Source: Allofournierella massiliensis (GTDB lineage: Bacteria; Bacillota; Clostridia; Oscillospirales; Ruminococcaceae). Taken from it: a DNA stretch of 64,000 nt. The DNA lies in contig NZ_JAFBIO010000005.1 of assembly GCF_021531255.1 (NCBI RefSeq), forward strand, positions 58,018 through 122,017. Reading direction: 5' to 3'. Positions 7,737 through 16,657 of this stretch are shown here, in pieces. The notes under the pieces were generated by a model. The model was not told the origin of the DNA, ran no database searches, and saw only the letters and a program-made list of their open reading frames with translations. A program made the translations under genes and the position numbers. Each line of letters begins with the position of its first letter. Position 1 is the first letter of the stretch.

Positions 7737-10031
7737 ATGCTGTGTGTACGGTGCAAAAAGCGCCAGGCCATCGTGTTTGTTCAGCGCCAGGAAAACGGGC
7801 AGACCAAGAGCGAGGGCTACTGCCTCACCTGCGCCCAGGAACTGGGCATCAAGCCGGTGACCGACCTGATGAAGCAGTTCGGCGTGAGCCAGGATGACCT
7901 GGAAAGCATGGAAGAAAAAATGAATGAATATATGGAGGAGAACGGCGGCATGCCCGGCCTGCCCTTCGGGATGATGAATCCCGGCGGGGGCGAGGGTGAG
8001 AGCGACGGCGAGGGGGAAGGCGAAGAGGGCTTTACCCCCGGCGGCAGCGCCACCTTCCCCTTCGGTATCGGCGCCAAGAAGGAAAAAGGTGAGGAAAAGG
8101 GCAAGGAGGAAAAAGGCCGGCCCAAGCGCAAATTCCTGGATACCTACTGCGAAAACCTCACCCGAAAAGCCCAGGAGGGCAGGCTGGACAACATCATTGG
8201 CCGGGATAAGGAAATTTACCGCACCATCCAGATTCTCTGCCGGCGCCAGAAGAACAACCCCTGCCTGATCGGTGAGGCCGGCGTGGGTAAAACCGCCATT
8301 GCCGAGGGCATTGCCCAGCGCATCGCCCAGGGCCAGGTGCCTGCCCGGCTGCAGAACAAGGAAATCTATCTGTTGGATCTGACGGCCCTGGTGGCCGGAA
8401 CCCAGTTCCGGGGCCAGTTCGAGCAGCGGGTCAAGGGGCTGATCAGCGAGGTGAAGAAGGCCGGCAACGTGATCCTCTTCATCGACGAGATCCACAGCAT
8501 CACCGGGGCCGGCGAGAGCGAGGGCTCCATGAATGCGGCCAACATCCTCAAACCGGCCCTCAGCCGGGGCGAGATTCAGGTGGTGGGCGCCACCACCTTT
8601 GCCGAGTACCGCAAGTATATCGAAAAGGACCAGGCCCTGGAGCGCCGGTTCCAGCCCGTAAAGGTGGAAGAACCCAGCATTGCCGATACCATCGGGGTGA
8701 TCCAGGGGGTCAAGGGGTACTATGAAAAGCACCACAGCGTGAAGGTGCCCAAGGAGCTGGTGCCCACCCTGGTGAGCCTGAGCGAGCGGTATATCACCGA
8801 TCGGTTCCTGCCCGACAAGGCCATCGACCTGCTGGACGAGGCCTGTGCCTGCTGCAACCTGCGCCATCCCGAGATCACCCGCTGGCTGAACCAGAAAAAG
8901 AAGATTGAGGAACTGGAGCAGGAGGAGAGCGCCCTGGAGCAGACCGATACCGACCAGCCCCTGGATTATGAGAAGCTGGCCAACCTGCGCACCGAGCTGG
9001 CCCGCCTGCGGGAGGAACTGCCCGGGCTGGAAAGCCAGGTGGAGCAGATCCAGGTGGGGCTGGAGGATGTGGCCCGGGTGATCGAACTCTGGACCGGCGT
9101 CCCCGCGGTCAAGATCAAGGAGACCGAGTTTACCAAGCTGCTGGGCCTGGAAGCCAGCCTCAAGAGCCATATCATCGGCCAGGATGAGGCGGTGGAGGCG
9201 GTGGCCCGGGCAATCCGCCGCAGCCGGGCGGATCTTTCCCAGCGCAAGCGGCCCGCCAGCTTTATCTTTGTGGGCCCCACCGGCGTGGGCAAAACCGAGC
9301 TGGTCAAGCAGCTGGCCAGTGAGCTGTTCGACACGGTGGACCCGCTGGTGCGGCTGGATATGACCGAGTTCATGGAAAAATACGCGGTGAGCCGCCTGAT
9401 CGGTTCTCCTCCGGGCTATGTGGGCTACGAGGAGGCCGGCCAGCTCACCGAAAAGGTGCGCCGCCACCCCTACAGTGTGGTGCTCTTTGACGAGATCGAA
9501 AAGGCGCACCCGGATGTGATGAACCTGCTGCTTCAGATCCTGGACGAGGGCAAGATCAACGATGCCCAGGGCCGCACGGTGGATTTCTCCAATACGGTCA
9601 TCTGCATGACCTCTAATGCCGGCAGCAGCGACCGGGTGGGGGAGACCGGGTTTAACAAGACCCCCGAGCAGATCAGCGAGAACAAGGCCCGCAAGGCCCT
9701 GAGCGATTTCCTCCGGCCGGAATTTCTGGGCCGGGTGGACGAGGTGATCGTCTTTAAGCCTCTTTCCCAGGAATCCCTGGAAAAGATCGCCGCCCTGACC
9801 CTGGACGAATACCGGGAGCCCCTTGAACGCAAGGGGGCCGAGCTGAGCTATACCCCCGCAGCCCTTGAGGCCATTGTGGCCGAGGCTGCCGGCGGCAAGT
9901 TTGGCGCCCGGGATATCCGCCGGGTCATCCGCCGCAAGGTGGAGGACCCCCTGGCCCAGAAGGTGGTGGAAGGCAGCCTGGGCGCCCAGGTAAAACTGGA
10001 TGCCCAGGATGGCAGCTTGGTGCTGGAATAA
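7737..10031 (+). CDS. ClpE-like AAA+ unfoldase with N-terminal zinc finger
   Basis: A 764-residue Hsp100 protein with two AAA+ modules. The N-terminus is a zinc finger (Cys 3, 6, 29, 32) as in ClpE, with no double Clp-N repeat, followed by a Gly/Glu/Lys-rich linker (about 80-130). Walker A of D1 is GEAGVGKT (about 179-186) and of D2 GPTGVGKT (about 513-520); Walker B sites are LFIDEIH and [11 protein letters not shown] short coiled-coil middle region (about 385-440) matches ClpC/ClpE and not the long ClpB propeller. The usual ClpP-docking IGF/LGF loop after TSNAGS is replaced by a stretch containing TGF, so ClpP partnership needs testing. No CtsR site is evident. Confidence 0.85.
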   Translation: MLCVRCKKRQAIVFVQRQENGQTKSEGYCLTCAQELGIKPVTDLMKQFGVSQDDLESMEEKMNEYMEENGGMPGLPFGMMNPGGGEGESDGEGEGEEGFTPGGSATFPFGIGAKKEKGEEKGKEEKGRPKRKFLDTYCENLTRKAQEGRLDNIIGRDKEIYRTIQILCRRQKNNPCLIGEAGVGKTAIAEGIAQRIAQGQVPARLQNKEIYLLDLTALVAGTQFRGQFEQRVKGLISEVKKAGNVILFIDEIHSITGAGESEGSMNAANILKPALSRGEIQVVGATTFAEYRKYIEKDQALERRFQPVKVEEPSIADTIGVIQGVKGYYEKHHSVKVPKELVPTLVSLSERYITDRFLPDKAIDLLDEACACCNLRHPEITRWLNQKKKIEELEQEESALEQTDTDQPLDYEKLANLRTELARLREELPGLESQVEQIQVGLEDVARVIELWTGVPAVKIKETEFTKLLGLEASLKSHIIGQDEAVEAVARAIRRSRADLSQRKRPASFIFVGPTGVGKTELVKQLASELFDTVDPLVRLDMTEFMEKYAVSRLIGSPPGYVGYEEAGQLTEKVRRHPYSVVLFDEIEKAHPDVMNLLLQILDEGKINDAQGRTVDFSNTVICMTSNAGSSDRVGETGFNKTPEQISENKARKALSDFLRPEFLGRVDEVIVFKPLSQESLEKIAALTLDEYREPLERKGAELSYTPAALEAIVAEAAGGKFGARDIRRVIRRKVEDPLAQKVVEGSLGAQVKLDAQDGSLVLE

Positions 10032-10041
10032 AATGACCCAT

Positions 10042-10081
10042 AAAAAGCAGCCCCGCGGAATTTTCCGCGGGGCTGCTTTTT
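10042..10081. terminator. Bidirectional hairpin terminator
   Basis: A near-perfect inverted repeat (AAAAGCAGCCCCGCGGAA, its complement and a T run on both sides) lies between the converging clpE-like gene and the uidA remnant, and can end transcription from either strand. Confidence 0.9.
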
Positions 10082-10092
10082 ATCCCAAAAAC

Positions 10093-10717
10093 TCAGGGCA
10101 GGGGATTCTTATAATCAAAATCCGGGATCTGGTGCCAGCGCTGCCGGAAGTAATGGGCGGCCAGCTTGGGCCGCCGGTCCCGGGTGAAGAGACCTTTCCG
10201 GTTGCCCTGCACCCGCAGCAGACTGGGGCTGGTGGCAAAATCGGCAAAATTCCAGGCCTGTTCTCCCACCACAAAATCATACTGGTCAAAGACCCGGTTG
10301 TTCATCCGGTAGTATTCCACCTGATACTCCTCGGTGTAGGGGGTGGGCAGGGTATCCTGCGGCCCCAGCACCGTGTCGGCACCGTATTCGGTAAAGATCA
10401 GGGGCTTTCCCAGGGCTTTCCACCGGTCCAACTCCCGGCGCAGAAGTTCCTCCGCGCTTGCCAGGTCGCCGCCGGCCGTATACCAGCCATAATAGCGATT
10501 CAGGCAGATCACATCGCTGAGCTGGCAGGTGCAGTCGGCCGGGGGTTCGGCGTCCGGGTTAGCAAAAGGCTGCATGCTCACCAGGGTGCAGGGCTGGCTC
10601 TGGGGGTCCAGCTTGCGGGCCAGGCTGAACAGGGACGCAAAATACTCGTAAGCCCCTTCCCTGGAGGAATCCGGCTCGTTGGCAATGCTCCACATGACCA
10701 CACAGGCGTAATTCTTA
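10093..10717 (-). pseudogene. uidA: Beta-glucuronidase remnant (C-terminal third only)
   Basis: The reading frame matches only the last ~200 residues of GH2 beta-glucuronidase, which is normally about 600 residues. Visible landmarks are VVMWSIANEP with the acid/base Glu, LNRYYGWY, the nucleophile region FTEYGADT, VVGEQAWNFADFAT and GLFTRDRRPK. The N-terminal sugar-binding and immunoglobulin-like domains are missing, so no active enzyme is expected. Upstream, the sequence changes abruptly around 10713-10718 into the beginning of a TetR-type regulator in another frame. The pieces probably derive from a uidR-uidA type locus that suffered an internal deletion. Confidence 0.85.
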
Positions 10718-10838
10718 AGGTTTGCCGGGAGATATGGCATTCCTCAATCAGTGCTTTTACCGTGATCTTATCAATGTTTCCCCGCTGAGCCAGTTTCCCA
10801 AAGGTCTCAGCAATCAGCAGCTTCATATCCACAGGCAT
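10718..10838 (-). pseudogene. TetR-family regulator remnant (N-terminal helix-turn-helix only)
   Basis: From an ATG at 10838 about 40 residues read as the start of a TetR/DhaS-type DNA-binding domain, with ITVKALIEECHISRQT matching the recognition helices. Directly after SRQT, where family members continue with an F/YYHF-like stretch, the sequence switches to uidA coding DNA in a different frame. The ligand-binding domain is gone. TetR regulators often sit beside glucuronidase genes, which supports a single deletion joining two neighbouring genes. Confidence 0.7.
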
Positions 10839-11248
10839 GTTGAGCGATACCTCCCTACAGCAGACGTAACTCCAAATTTTATCACAGTTTGGCCCCGGGA
10901 ACAATACAAAAGAAAGCCCGAAAGCCGGGAGAATCCCAGCCAAAGACAGTCGGCAGAGGCCTTGCCTGAACCGCCAAAAGCGGGAACAGGAAGGGAAAGA
11001 ACAGGATGACAATAGGATTGGGACTTTCCATAAGATGACAAAAAACAGACAATATAAATTCGGGAAAACGCCCATATTTGTTTCAGAAAAAAAGAGGCTT
11101 TGGGTCAAAGCGTAAAAAAAGCTAAATCTTCGTAAAAAATCTGTCGGATTTTGAAAATATGTGTTATGCTGATATTGAGAGAAATGGGCTCAGGGGGCCG
11201 CAGCGGCTTCCTGCAAACAAAAAACGTTCGGTAAGGAGTGAACCTTTC
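10839..11248. other. Intergenic stretch between the TetR remnant and prs
   Basis: About 410 bases that become AT-rich towards prs. No convincing gene, RNA or repeat was seen. The divergent promoters must lie here, but no pair of -35 and -10 boxes stands out; TATGCT at 11165-11170 is the best -10 candidate for prs and lacks a good -35. Confidence 0.5.
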
Positions 11249-12388
11249 ATGGCAGAATCCAACGAATTTTTTGACCTGGAAAGCTGTGTAGCGGAACTTG
11301 GTATTCTGGCAGTGCCCGGCGCAGAGGAACTGGCCAGCAAGATCAATCGTCACCTGGTGGAATGGGCGGCCAAGGCCGGCAATCCCCGGGATACTTTTTT
11401 GATCGACTGTGCCTGCCCCCGCTTCCAGTCCGGTGATGCCAAGGGCATCATCAACAGCACGGTCCGCGGCAAGGACCTTTACTTTGTGGTGGATCCGGGC
11501 AACTACAGCATTACCTACAAGCTGTTCGGGGTGGAAAACCACCTTTCCCCCGATGACCACTATGCCAACCTGAAGCGCCTGATCCAGGCGGCTTCCGGCA
11601 AGGGCCACCGGATCACCGTGATCATGCCCAGCCTGTACGGCGGCCGTCAGCATCGCCGTGCGGCCCGGGAAAGCCTGGACTGCGCCGTGGCCCTGCAGGA
11701 ACTGCAGGCCATGAATGTGACCAATATCATTACCTTTGATGCCCATGACCCCCGCATGCAGAACGCAGTTCCCCTGATGGGCTTCGACAACATCATGCCC
11801 ACCTATCAGGTGCTCAAGACCATGTTTGCCCACCTGCCCGACCTGAAGCTGGATCCCAAGCACTTCATGGTCATCAGCCCGGACGAGGGCGCCATCAACC
11901 GGAATATGTACTATTCCAGCGTGCTGGGCGTGCAGCTGGGTATGTTCTATAAGCGCCGGGATTACTCCCGCGTGGTGAACGGCCGCAACCCCATCATTGC
12001 CCACGAATACCTGGGCGAGAGCGTGGAAGGCAAGGATGTGTTCATCGCCGATGACATCATCGCTTCCGGCGAGAGCATCCTGGATATCGCCTATGAGATG
12101 AAGAAGCGGGGCGCCAACCGGGTGTTCGGCAACGTCACCTACGCCCTGTTTACCGGTGGCCTGGAATCCTTCGACGAAGCCTACGAAAAGGGCTATATCA
12201 GCGCGGTGCTGGGCACCAACCTGACCTACCGCCTGCCCGAGCTGCAGAAGCGGGAATGGTTCTATGAGGTGGATATGTCCAAGTATATCGCCTATATCAT
12301 CGCCGCCATCAACCACGACCAGTCGGTAAGCACCCTGATCGATCCCCACGAGAAGATCCAGGCTCTGCTGCGGGCCCACGGGCTCTGA
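11249..12388 (+). CDS. prs: Ribose-phosphate pyrophosphokinase, long form
   Basis: Makes PRPP from ribose-5-phosphate and ATP for nucleotide, His, Trp and NAD synthesis. The 379-residue protein is longer than the usual 310-320. It keeps the catalytic-loop region YKRRDYS, the Mg-ATP segment FDAHDPRMQ and a PRPP-binding loop DDIIASGES (canonical DDxxxTGGT), with the flexible-loop equivalent PSLYGGRQHRR. This divergent long form is known among Clostridia. The ATG follows TAAGGAG at 11 bases; earlier in-frame ATGs lack ribosome sites. A terminator directly follows. Confidence 0.9.
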   Translation: MAESNEFFDLESCVAELGILAVPGAEELASKINRHLVEWAAKAGNPRDTFLIDCACPRFQSGDAKGIINSTVRGKDLYFVVDPGNYSITYKLFGVENHLSPDDHYANLKRLIQAASGKGHRITVIMPSLYGGRQHRRAARESLDCAVALQELQAMNVTNIITFDAHDPRMQNAVPLMGFDNIMPTYQVLKTMFAHLPDLKLDPKHFMVISPDEGAINRNMYYSSVLGVQLGMFYKRRDYSRVVNGRNPIIAHEYLGESVEGKDVFIADDIIASGESILDIAYEMKKRGANRVFGNVTYALFTGGLESFDEAYEKGYISAVLGTNLTYRLPELQKREWFYEVDMSKYIAYIIAAINHDQSVSTLIDPHEKIQALLRAHGL

Positions 12389-12416
12389 TCCGGCGCGGCC
12401 TGATCCGCAAAGACAG

Positions 12417-12457
12417 CAAAAAGCTCCCCGGAACCACAGGGTTCCGGGGAGCTTTTC
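12417..12457. terminator. Bidirectional hairpin terminator
   Basis: AAAAGCTCCCCGGAACC pairs with its complement and is followed by TTTT on both strands, between converging prs and the binding-protein gene. Confidence 0.9.
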
Positions 12458-12461
12458 TGTT

Positions 12462-14081
12462 TTACTGTTTGGCGCCGCTCACATCCAGGATCGGCCCGAA
12501 AGGCTGGAAAACCAGGCCGCTCACTTTGGGGTCCACCAGCAGATAGTCGGTTTCATAGAACAAGGGGGTTACCGGGCATTCCACAATGAGCTGTTCTTCC
12601 AGCCGGGCTGCCCGGGCGGCACTGCCCTGCAGGGAGAAATTTTCCGACTCCTGGCGGCAGGCTTCCTCAAAAGCCGGGTTCTGCCAGCCGTTCCACTGGC
12701 CTTCCGCCAGCTGCTGCAGCAGGTTGAGGGGGTCATCCTCCGAGGGAGTCAGGGGCACCAGGGCGATCTGATAATCCCCGCTTTCCACCGCCTGCCACAC
12801 CTCTTCCAGGGGCAGCTCCTGCACGGTGAAAAAGGCGCTCAGTTCCACCTGCCACTGCTGGTTGATGGAGGAGAAGAGCTCCGCCGTTTGCCCCTCGGGC
12901 ACCAGCACCGAGATGTTGAAGAGCCGGTCCAGCCCGGCCTGGGCAAGGCCGCTCTTGTAAAGGCTCAGAGGGTCATCACTTTCAAAGAGGATGGTGCCGG
13001 CAAGTTCCCGGTAACTCTCTCCCTCGGCGCTCACCTGGGGAGGAATAAGGCCCTGGGCCGGGCTCAGGGAGCCGGTCAGTTCCAGCTGGGTGCGCAGGGC
13101 ACTGGCCGAAAGCCCCTGGCGCACGGCGGTGGAAGAAAGCCCTTCTTCTTCGCAATTGTACATCAGCACCCAGGTGGTGGCGGTGTAGGGAATTTCGGAG
13201 AAAGAGCCATCGGAGGGCGTTTCGCTTAGGGCGGCGCTGACCTGGCAGTCCTCGAGTTTTTCCAGAGCGGTTTTGGAGGAGGCGGAAGAGGCCGAAGAAG
13301 AGGAATCGGAGCCGGAATCCGCGGCCGTCCCGCTGGAGCGCAGCACCAGCCGCAGGCTGTTGATGGCGGAGCCGTCGGCCTTTCGCCTTACAAACAGGCC
13401 CTCGCTGGTCCAGTTATACAGGTAGAAGGGCCCGTTGCTCAGGATGGTGTCGCTTTCCAGCCCGTAGGTGCCTTTCGTGGAAAGGAAATATTCCTCGTTG
13501 CAGGGCATAGCCCCCGGCAGGCAGAGCTTGGCCAGAAAGTTTTCGTCCGGTTGTTCCAGCCGGATTTCCAGGGTTCGGTCATCCAATGCCCGTACCCCCA
13601 GCTGGCTGATGTCGGCCTTGCCCTCGGCGATCAGGGCCCCATTCTGGATGTTGCCCAGCTGCCGGGCCCAGGGGCTGTTCGTCTCGGGCAGGAATACCCG
13701 CTGCAGCCCGAACACAAAATCCCGGGCAGTGAGCACAGCATCGGTGTCGCCGCCCCGGTAACCGTTATAGCCGAGATCCTCCCTTAGGGTAAAGGTGTAG
13801 GTGAGGCCGTCCTGAGAGACCTGACAGGATTCGGCGCAGTCCGGCTGCGGTTTCCCCTGCTCATCCAGCCGGTAGAGCCCGCTGAACAGGTGGGTCACGG
13901 CGATCACGTCGCTGCTGGAAGAGGCAGTCTGAGGGTCCAGGTTGGAGGGGACCGAGTCCACCTCCCAGGTAAAGCTGTTCAGGCGGCTGGAACCGCAGCC
14001 GGCAAGCAACAGGGCTGCCGCTGCGGCACAGGCCAAAAGACCATATTTGAAGCGCATGGGGCGCAGAGAGAAGATCCGCAT
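12462..14081 (-). CDS. Peptide/oligopeptide-type ABC substrate-binding lipoprotein
   Basis: A 539-residue SBP_bac_5-like protein with a lipoprotein signal ending at LLLAGC (Cys about 29). The start of the mature part, SNLDPQTASSSSDVIAVTHLFSGL, and TFTLREDLGYNGY are typical of OppA-like proteins. There is a Ser-rich low-complexity insert (about residues 255-280) in the middle of the fold. No permease or ATPase genes adjoin it, so it may be an orphan that shares a transporter encoded elsewhere. The ATG is preceded by GAAAGG at good spacing and by a sigma-A promoter at 14210-14238. Confidence 0.85.
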   Translation of the reverse strand: MRIFSLRPMRFKYGLLACAAAAALLLAGCGSSRLNSFTWEVDSVPSNLDPQTASSSSDVIAVTHLFSGLYRLDEQGKPQPDCAESCQVSQDGLTYTFTLREDLGYNGYRGGDTDAVLTARDFVFGLQRVFLPETNSPWARQLGNIQNGALIAEGKADISQLGVRALDDRTLEIRLEQPDENFLAKLCLPGAMPCNEEYFLSTKGTYGLESDTILSNGPFYLYNWTSEGLFVRRKADGSAINSLRLVLRSSGTAADSGSDSSSSASSASSKTALEKLEDCQVSAALSETPSDGSFSEIPYTATTWVLMYNCEEEGLSSTAVRQGLSASALRTQLELTGSLSPAQGLIPPQVSAEGESYRELAGTILFESDDPLSLYKSGLAQAGLDRLFNISVLVPEGQTAELFSSINQQWQVELSAFFTVQELPLEEVWQAVESGDYQIALVPLTPSEDDPLNLLQQLAEGQWNGWQNPAFEEACRQESENFSLQGSAARAARLEEQLIVECPVTPLFYETDYLLVDPKVSGLVFQPFGPILDVSGAKQ

Positions 14082-14209
14082 AAAAGTACCTTTCTATATC
14101 CCGGCCCAAAAAGCCGGGGGTGGGGAAGAAAACGGCCCCGAAGGCCGAAAATAACACAAAAATACCGGCGTTTGCCCCAAAAGGCGGGGCGCCCGGCCGT
14201 TTCGACTTA

Positions 14210-14238
14210 ATCATACCAAAAGCCGGTTCAAATTGCAA
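14210..14238 (-). promoter_or_regulatory. Sigma-A promoter for the binding lipoprotein gene
   Basis: On the minus strand TTGCAA (14233-14238), 17 bases, then TATGAT (14210-14215), preceded by TGG as an extended -10. It lies about 130 bases before the start codon. Confidence 0.65.
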
Positions 14239-14316
14239 TTTGCCGGCCCTTGGGGGCGCATTTGTTTTCAGAATTTTCACAGCCGGGGGCGGCCGCCCTT
14301 TTTCGCCTTTTTTGCG

Positions 14317-14345
14317 TTGCGCCCGGGGGGCAAATGCACTATAAT
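14317..14345 (+). promoter_or_regulatory. Sigma-A promoter for murD
   Basis: TTGCGC (14317-14322), 17 bases, then TATAAT (14340-14345); about 130 bases before the murD ATG. The rest of the 14082-14473 gap is GC-rich with short inverted repeats and no gene. Confidence 0.6.
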
Positions 14346-14473
14346 AAAAGCCGGCCCGGCGGCTGGGAAAAGCCCCGGGAGAAAAAGCAAGCCTTTCCTT
14401 ACAGAATATGCCTCCCGGCGTGGGCCAAGAAGCCGCCGGCGGGGAAAATCAGAACCGAAAAGAGGTTTTTTAC

Positions 14474-15874
14474 ATGAATCAGGCACAGGAAAAGCTGGCC
14501 GCGCTGGTGCGGGGCAAAAAGGTGGCCTTCATCGGGGCGGGCGTCAGCCATAAGCAGCTGATCCGCCAGTTTGCGGAAATGGGGGCCCAGGTGACCCTCT
14601 GCGACCGGAAAAAGAGCCTGGAAGAGTTTGGGGATTTCGGCCCCGAGCTGAGCCGGCTGGGGGTGAATCTCTCCCTGGGCGAGGGATATATGGATGGTTT
14701 CCAGGGCCAGGACATCATCCTGCGCACCCCGGGCTTTGAGTATTTTACCCCGGCCCTGCAGCAGGCCAAGGCGGCCGGTACCCTCATCACCAGCGAGATG
14801 GAGCTGTTCTTCCAGTACTGCCCCTGCGAGAAGGTGGCGGTGACCGGCTCGGACGGCAAAACCACCACCACCAGCCTGATCGCCGCCATGTTCGAGGCGG
14901 CGGGGCGCAAGGTGCATCTGGGCGGCAATATCGGTCGGGCCCTGCTGCCCATCCTGGGAGAGATCGACCCGGGTGATGAAGCGGTGGTGGAGCTTTCCAG
15001 CTTCCAGCTCATCAGCATGGATCAGAGCCCTGCGGTGGCAGTGGTCACCAACGTGACCCCCAACCACCTGGATCATCACAAGGATATGCAGGAGTACATC
15101 GACGCCAAGCGGAACATCCTGCTCCATCAGGTGCCCCCCTGCCGGGCGGTACTGGGATATGAGAACGAGGTCAGCCGGGCCATGCAGGCGGACTGCAAGG
15201 GCCAGCAGGTCTGGTTTACCCGCCTGCGCCCCACCGACAACGGCGCGTTCCTGCGGGCAGAGGATGATACCCTCTGCATGGCGGAAAACGGGGTAGTCAC
15301 CCCGGTGCTGCCCCGCTCCCAGGTCAAGCTGCGGGGCCTGCACAATGTGGAAAACCTGCTGGCGGCCATTGCCGCCGTCTGGGGCCGGGTCCCCCTGGAG
15401 GCCATCCGGAAGGTGGGGTCCACCTTTACCGGCGTGGAACACCGCATCGAGCCGGTGCGCACCCTGGACGGGGTGGTCTATTACAACGACTCCATCGGCA
15501 CCAGCCCCACCCGCACCATCGCCGGCCTGCGCAGCTTTGAGCAGAAGCTGATCCTGATCGCCGGCGGCTATGACAAGCACATCCCCTACGAGCCCCTGGC
15601 CCCCGAGATCCTGGCCCATGTAAAGACCCTGATCCTGATGGGCGCCACCGGCCCCGCCATCGAGAAGGCCCTGGAAAAGCAGCCCGGCTACCCCAGCCCG
15701 GAGCTGCAGGTGCTCCACGCCGCCACTCTGGAGGAAGCGGTGGCCCTGGCCCGGGGCGCGGCCCGGGCCGGCGACGAGGTGCTGTTCAGCCCGGCCAGCG
15801 CCTCCTTTGACCTGTACCCCAATTTTGAGGTGCGGGGTCAGCACTTCAAATCCATTGTGAACAGCCTGACATGA
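14474..15874 (+). CDS. murD: UDP-N-acetylmuramoyl-L-alanine--D-glutamate ligase
   Basis: Adds D-Glu to UDP-MurNAc-L-Ala in the cytoplasm. The 466 residues carry an N-terminal Rossmann-like UDP-binding start (VAFIGAGVSHKQ), the Mur ligase ATP loop GSDGKTTT (about 125-132), VELSSFQL and NVTPNHLDHH of the central domain, and the C-terminal GGYDKHIPY and SPASASFDLYPNFEVRG typical of MurD. I took the ATG shortly after AGAGG; upstream in-frame ATGs have no ribosome site. The stop overlaps the next start (ATGA). Confidence 0.95.
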   Translation: MNQAQEKLAALVRGKKVAFIGAGVSHKQLIRQFAEMGAQVTLCDRKKSLEEFGDFGPELSRLGVNLSLGEGYMDGFQGQDIILRTPGFEYFTPALQQAKAAGTLITSEMELFFQYCPCEKVAVTGSDGKTTTTSLIAAMFEAAGRKVHLGGNIGRALLPILGEIDPGDEAVVELSSFQLISMDQSPAVAVVTNVTPNHLDHHKDMQEYIDAKRNILLHQVPPCRAVLGYENEVSRAMQADCKGQQVWFTRLRPTDNGAFLRAEDDTLCMAENGVVTPVLPRSQVKLRGLHNVENLLAAIAAVWGRVPLEAIRKVGSTFTGVEHRIEPVRTLDGVVYYNDSIGTSPTRTIAGLRSFEQKLILIAGGYDKHIPYEPLAPEILAHVKTLILMGATGPAIEKALEKQPGYPSPELQVLHAATLEEAVALARGAARAGDEVLFSPASASFDLYPNFEVRGQHFKSIVNSLT

Positions 15875-16641
15875 TCGGGGCGGTCAGTGAACCTCTTCAA
15901 AAGCGCCAGTACCTGCAGGCGGCCTGGAATTGCCCCGGGCTGGCTGCCCGGCTGGCCTGCCAGCTGGAGCTGTTCGGCCAGAAGCCGGGCGGCGGCTGGC
16001 GCTTTTTCACGGCCGACCGGGGAACCCTGGCCGCTCTGGCCCTGCGGGGCGGGGCGGCTTTTGGCTGCGGAGATTTTTGCGGCGAGGAACTGGGCCTTCT
16101 GCTGCGGTTTTCCGGCGTAAGGGAATACCTCTGCCCGGCCGGGAGCCCCGCCCCCGCCGGATACCGGCTGGGGGAAGAATATCCCCTCTATACCGCCCCG
16201 ACGGTCTGGAAGGGGCCGGCGCCTGCCCTGCCCGGGGAGGTTGCCCTGGATTGGGAACCTTCCCCCACTCCGGTGAGTCGGCTGGTCTGGGAAGAGGAAG
16301 GGGACCAGGCATGCCGGGAGAATTTCTATTCCGACCTGTGCACCGCCCGCAGCCGGGGCATGGCCCTGGTGGCCGGTGCCTGGGCACAGGGGGAGCTGAA
16401 GGCCACAGTGGGGGCCTATGCCCTGTGGCAGGGCCTGGCCTATCTGGCTGCCGCCCAGACCACCCCAGCCTGGCGGGGCAGAGGGATCGGCGGAGCCCTG
16501 ATCCGGCTGCTGGCCCTGCGGCTGGCAGAAGAGGGCTATCAGCCCTGGTTCTGGTGCCGGCCCGGGCTCTGTGCCCATTATGAGGCTCTTGGATTTATAC
16601 AAAAAGGAAAATTGTCGAAATTTATACAAATAGAAAGCTGA
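15871..16641 (+). CDS. GNAT-family N-acetyltransferase
   Basis: A 256-residue protein whose C-terminal half has the acetyl-CoA motif A (AWRGRGIGGALIRLL, about 202-216) and a typical YEALGF end. The N-terminal half (1-120) is an unrecognised extension, perhaps a second degenerate GNAT fold. It is translationally coupled to murD by an ATGA overlap. Substrate unknown. Confidence 0.75.
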   Translation: MIGAVSEPLQKRQYLQAAWNCPGLAARLACQLELFGQKPGGGWRFFTADRGTLAALALRGGAAFGCGDFCGEELGLLLRFSGVREYLCPAGSPAPAGYRLGEEYPLYTAPTVWKGPAPALPGEVALDWEPSPTPVSRLVWEEEGDQACRENFYSDLCTARSRGMALVAGAWAQGELKATVGAYALWQGLAYLAAAQTTPAWRGRGIGGALIRLLALRLAEEGYQPWFWCRPGLCAHYEALGFIQKGKLSKFIQIES

Positions 16642-16657
16642 AAAGGAACAAAAACCC

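Noticed and set aside
7677..9509. Long open frame on the minus strand opposite the clpE-like gene
   Set aside because: A by-product of high GC and codon bias; no family resemblance or ribosome site, and low-complexity Leu/Gly/His composition.
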